NCBI GenBank assembly: GCA_017621015.1
Contig: JAGAUC010000105.1
Span: 1-6,853 of the forward strand
Direction: 5' to 3'
Origin: Clostridia bacterium
Lineage (GTDB): Bacteria > Bacillota > Clostridia > Oscillospirales > CAG-272
Length of the DNA: 6,853 bases
Below, piece after piece: positions 5,921 to 6,853 of the stretch. The position numbers were made by a program, and so were the translations under genes. The notes below the pieces were generated by a model. It was given only the letters and a program-made list of their open reading frames with translations, ran no database searches and had not been told where the DNA came from. Every line of letters begins with the position of its first letter. Position 1 is the stretch's first letter.

Positions 5921-6766
5921 ATGCTGGAATTTATGGACTTAAAAGGCATCACAGCCGATGCCACCAACTACCAGAACGTATACTGCAACTACCATTTTCA
6001 CTATCAGTTTGAGCTTCTCCTTGTGTGGGATGGTGAGGTAAACGTGAAAATATCGGGCAAGGAATACACCCTGCATCGCGGCGATGTGGCGTTTTCGCTC
6101 CCCTTCGAGCCGCACTCCTACTTCACCGAGGAGTCCTCGCGCTCGATCTGCTACGTGTTCGCGCCCGAGATCGTTTCCTCCTTTTATAAGATCATCAATC
6201 AGAAAAAGAATCACAAAAACGCCTTTTCTCTCGACCCGGACCTTTTCCGCTATATGGAAAAGACCTGCGTATCCAACCAGAGAAGCATACACAAGACCCG
6301 TCCCTCGGTCTCCGAGACCGAACAAATGGGCACCATTTATCTGCTTCTCTCGCAGATCGACCGCCACTGTCCGCTCGTAGAGGAAAACGGCGATACCGAA
6401 AACACCGAGCTTGGTGATGTTGCGCTCAAATACCTGTCCCAGCACTTCCTTGAGCCCATCTCGCTGGAGTCGGTTGCGGGAGCGCTCGGCTATAACAAAA
6501 GCTATCTCAGCCGTATCGTCAAGGAGCAGACCGGCAAGGGCTTTGCCAACCACCTGATCAGCCTTCGCATCTTCCATGCGGCCAGACTGATTGAGATCGC
6601 CGCTGAATCGGGTAGCGAGGTCTCCTTCTCCGAGATCGCCTTTGAGTGCGGCTTTAACAACATCCGCAGCTTCAACCGCGGCTTCAAGATGATCACCGAC
6701 GAAACCCCCAGTAAATATTGGGCCAACCACCGCAAGCACACAAAGCTCCAGCGATCATCAAACTGA
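5921..6766 (+). CDS. AraC-family transcriptional regulator with N-terminal cupin sensor
   Basis: This 281-residue protein (from the ATG at 5921) has the standard AraC/XylS layout for sugar regulators. The N-terminal cupin-like ligand domain (about 15-85) includes the typical NYHFHYQFELLLV strand at 23-35 and the glycine-aspartate turn HRGDVAFSLPFEPHSY (52-67). A linker follows (about 90-160), then a C-terminal two-helix-turn-helix domain (about 164-270). The first HTH is around SLESVAGALGYNKSYLSRIV (181-200). The second is around FSEIAFECGFNNIRSFNRGF (236-255), followed by the usual TPSKYW (262-267). It is transcribed divergently from the mannosidase operon, the standard place for a pathway-specific activator, and a mannose-type sugar is the natural guess for its ligand. 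It has its own perfect-consensus promoter. The family is certain; target and ligand are inferred from position. Confidence 0.93.
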   Translation: MLEFMDLKGITADATNYQNVYCNYHFHYQFELLLVWDGEVNVKISGKEYTLHRGDVAFSLPFEPHSYFTEESSRSICYVFAPEIVSSFYKIINQKKNHKNAFSLDPDLFRYMEKTCVSNQRSIHKTRPSVSETEQMGTIYLLLSQIDRHCPLVEENGDTENTELGDVALKYLSQHFLEPISLESVAGALGYNKSYLSRIVKEQTGKGFANHLISLRIFHAARLIEIAAESGSEVSFSEIAFECGFNNIRSFNRGFKMITDETPSKYWANHRKHTKLQRSSN

Positions 6767-6801
6767 ATCTTCAAATTTTGATTTGTCGGGGAGGAACGCG
6801 C

Positions 6802-6827
6802 GGGGGTACTTTTGAAAAAGTACCCCC
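6802..6827. repeat. Strong intergenic hairpin downstream of the regulator
   Basis: A perfect 12-base inverted repeat (GGGGGTACTTTT at 6802-6813 and its complement at 6816-6827) is separated by two bases, so the real stem is about 10-11 pairs with a short loop. It starts 36 bases after the regulator stop codon and may act as its terminator or as an mRNA 3'-end stabiliser. The plus-strand sequence after it is CACACCCCC, not a T-run, so it is not a canonical intrinsic terminator. I recall similar G/C-capped hairpins after genes in many gut Clostridia, which suggests a dispersed intergenic repeat; that is unverified. Confidence 0.7.
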
Positions 6828-6847
6828 ACACCCCCTCAAAACTTTTT
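6815..6847. repeat. Alternative pairing partner overlapping the downstream hairpin
   Basis: AAAAAGT (6815-6821) is perfectly complementary to ACTTTTT (6841-6847), enclosing a C-rich loop (6822-6840). This pairing uses the 3' arm of the 6802-6827 hairpin, so the two folds exclude each other. The T-run at 6843-6847 is followed by GGGGAG at the window edge, so the element may continue beyond it. Confidence 0.45.
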
Positions 6848-6853
6848 GGGGAG

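Noticed and set aside
5939..6739. A 266-codon minus-strand frame opposite the regulator gene.
   Set aside because: It is almost entirely antisense to the AraC-family domains, with no ribosome site or recognisable domain.

Overview
The window looks like bacterial chromosome from a gut-type Clostridia (Bacillota) organism. This is an inference from moderately GC-rich genes set against very AT-rich promoters with consensus sigma-A elements, purine-rich Shine-Dalgarno sites, and protein families typical of such bacteria. It reads as one carbohydrate-use locus: five tightly packed genes on the minus strand and a divergent AraC-family regulator on the plus strand. I see no tRNA, rRNA, CRISPR array, insertion sequence or transposase gene.

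Layout in transcription order of the operon (right to left): a family 38 alpha-mannosidase-type glycoside hydrolase (5778-2989, TTG start); a LacX-type aldose 1-epimerase (2983-2090); a cupin D-lyxose/D-mannose isomerase (2103-1438, overlapping the previous gene by 14 bases); a stand-alone FIST-domain protein (1437-568, starting directly after the previous stop codon); and, after a 52-base gap, the 5' part of a gene resembling the N-terminal domain of long class I mannose-6-phosphate isomerases (515-1, cut by the window edge). The regulator runs 5921-6766. The right edge (6767-6853) holds no gene but contains strong inverted repeats that can fold in two mutually exclusive ways.

The genes suggest a cytoplasmic mannose-release and isomerisation route. 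The hydrolase would free mannose from an imported manno-oligosaccharide or mannoside, the epimerase would interconvert its anomers, and the lyxose-isomerase homologue could turn mannose into fructose. The mannose-6-phosphate isomerase-like gene would serve a phosphorylated branch. No transporter or sugar kinase lies in the window. No protein has an obvious signal peptide. The role of the FIST protein is unknown; it may sense a ligand.

The most striking non-coding feature is the 142-base divergent promoter region. Two promoters sit back to back with abutting -35 boxes, and both -10 regions lie in the arms of a perfect 13-base inverted repeat centred exactly between the -35 boxes. The two promoters therefore probably cannot be occupied by RNA polymerase at the same time. 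The operon transcript is predicted to begin with a hairpin a few bases from its 5' end.
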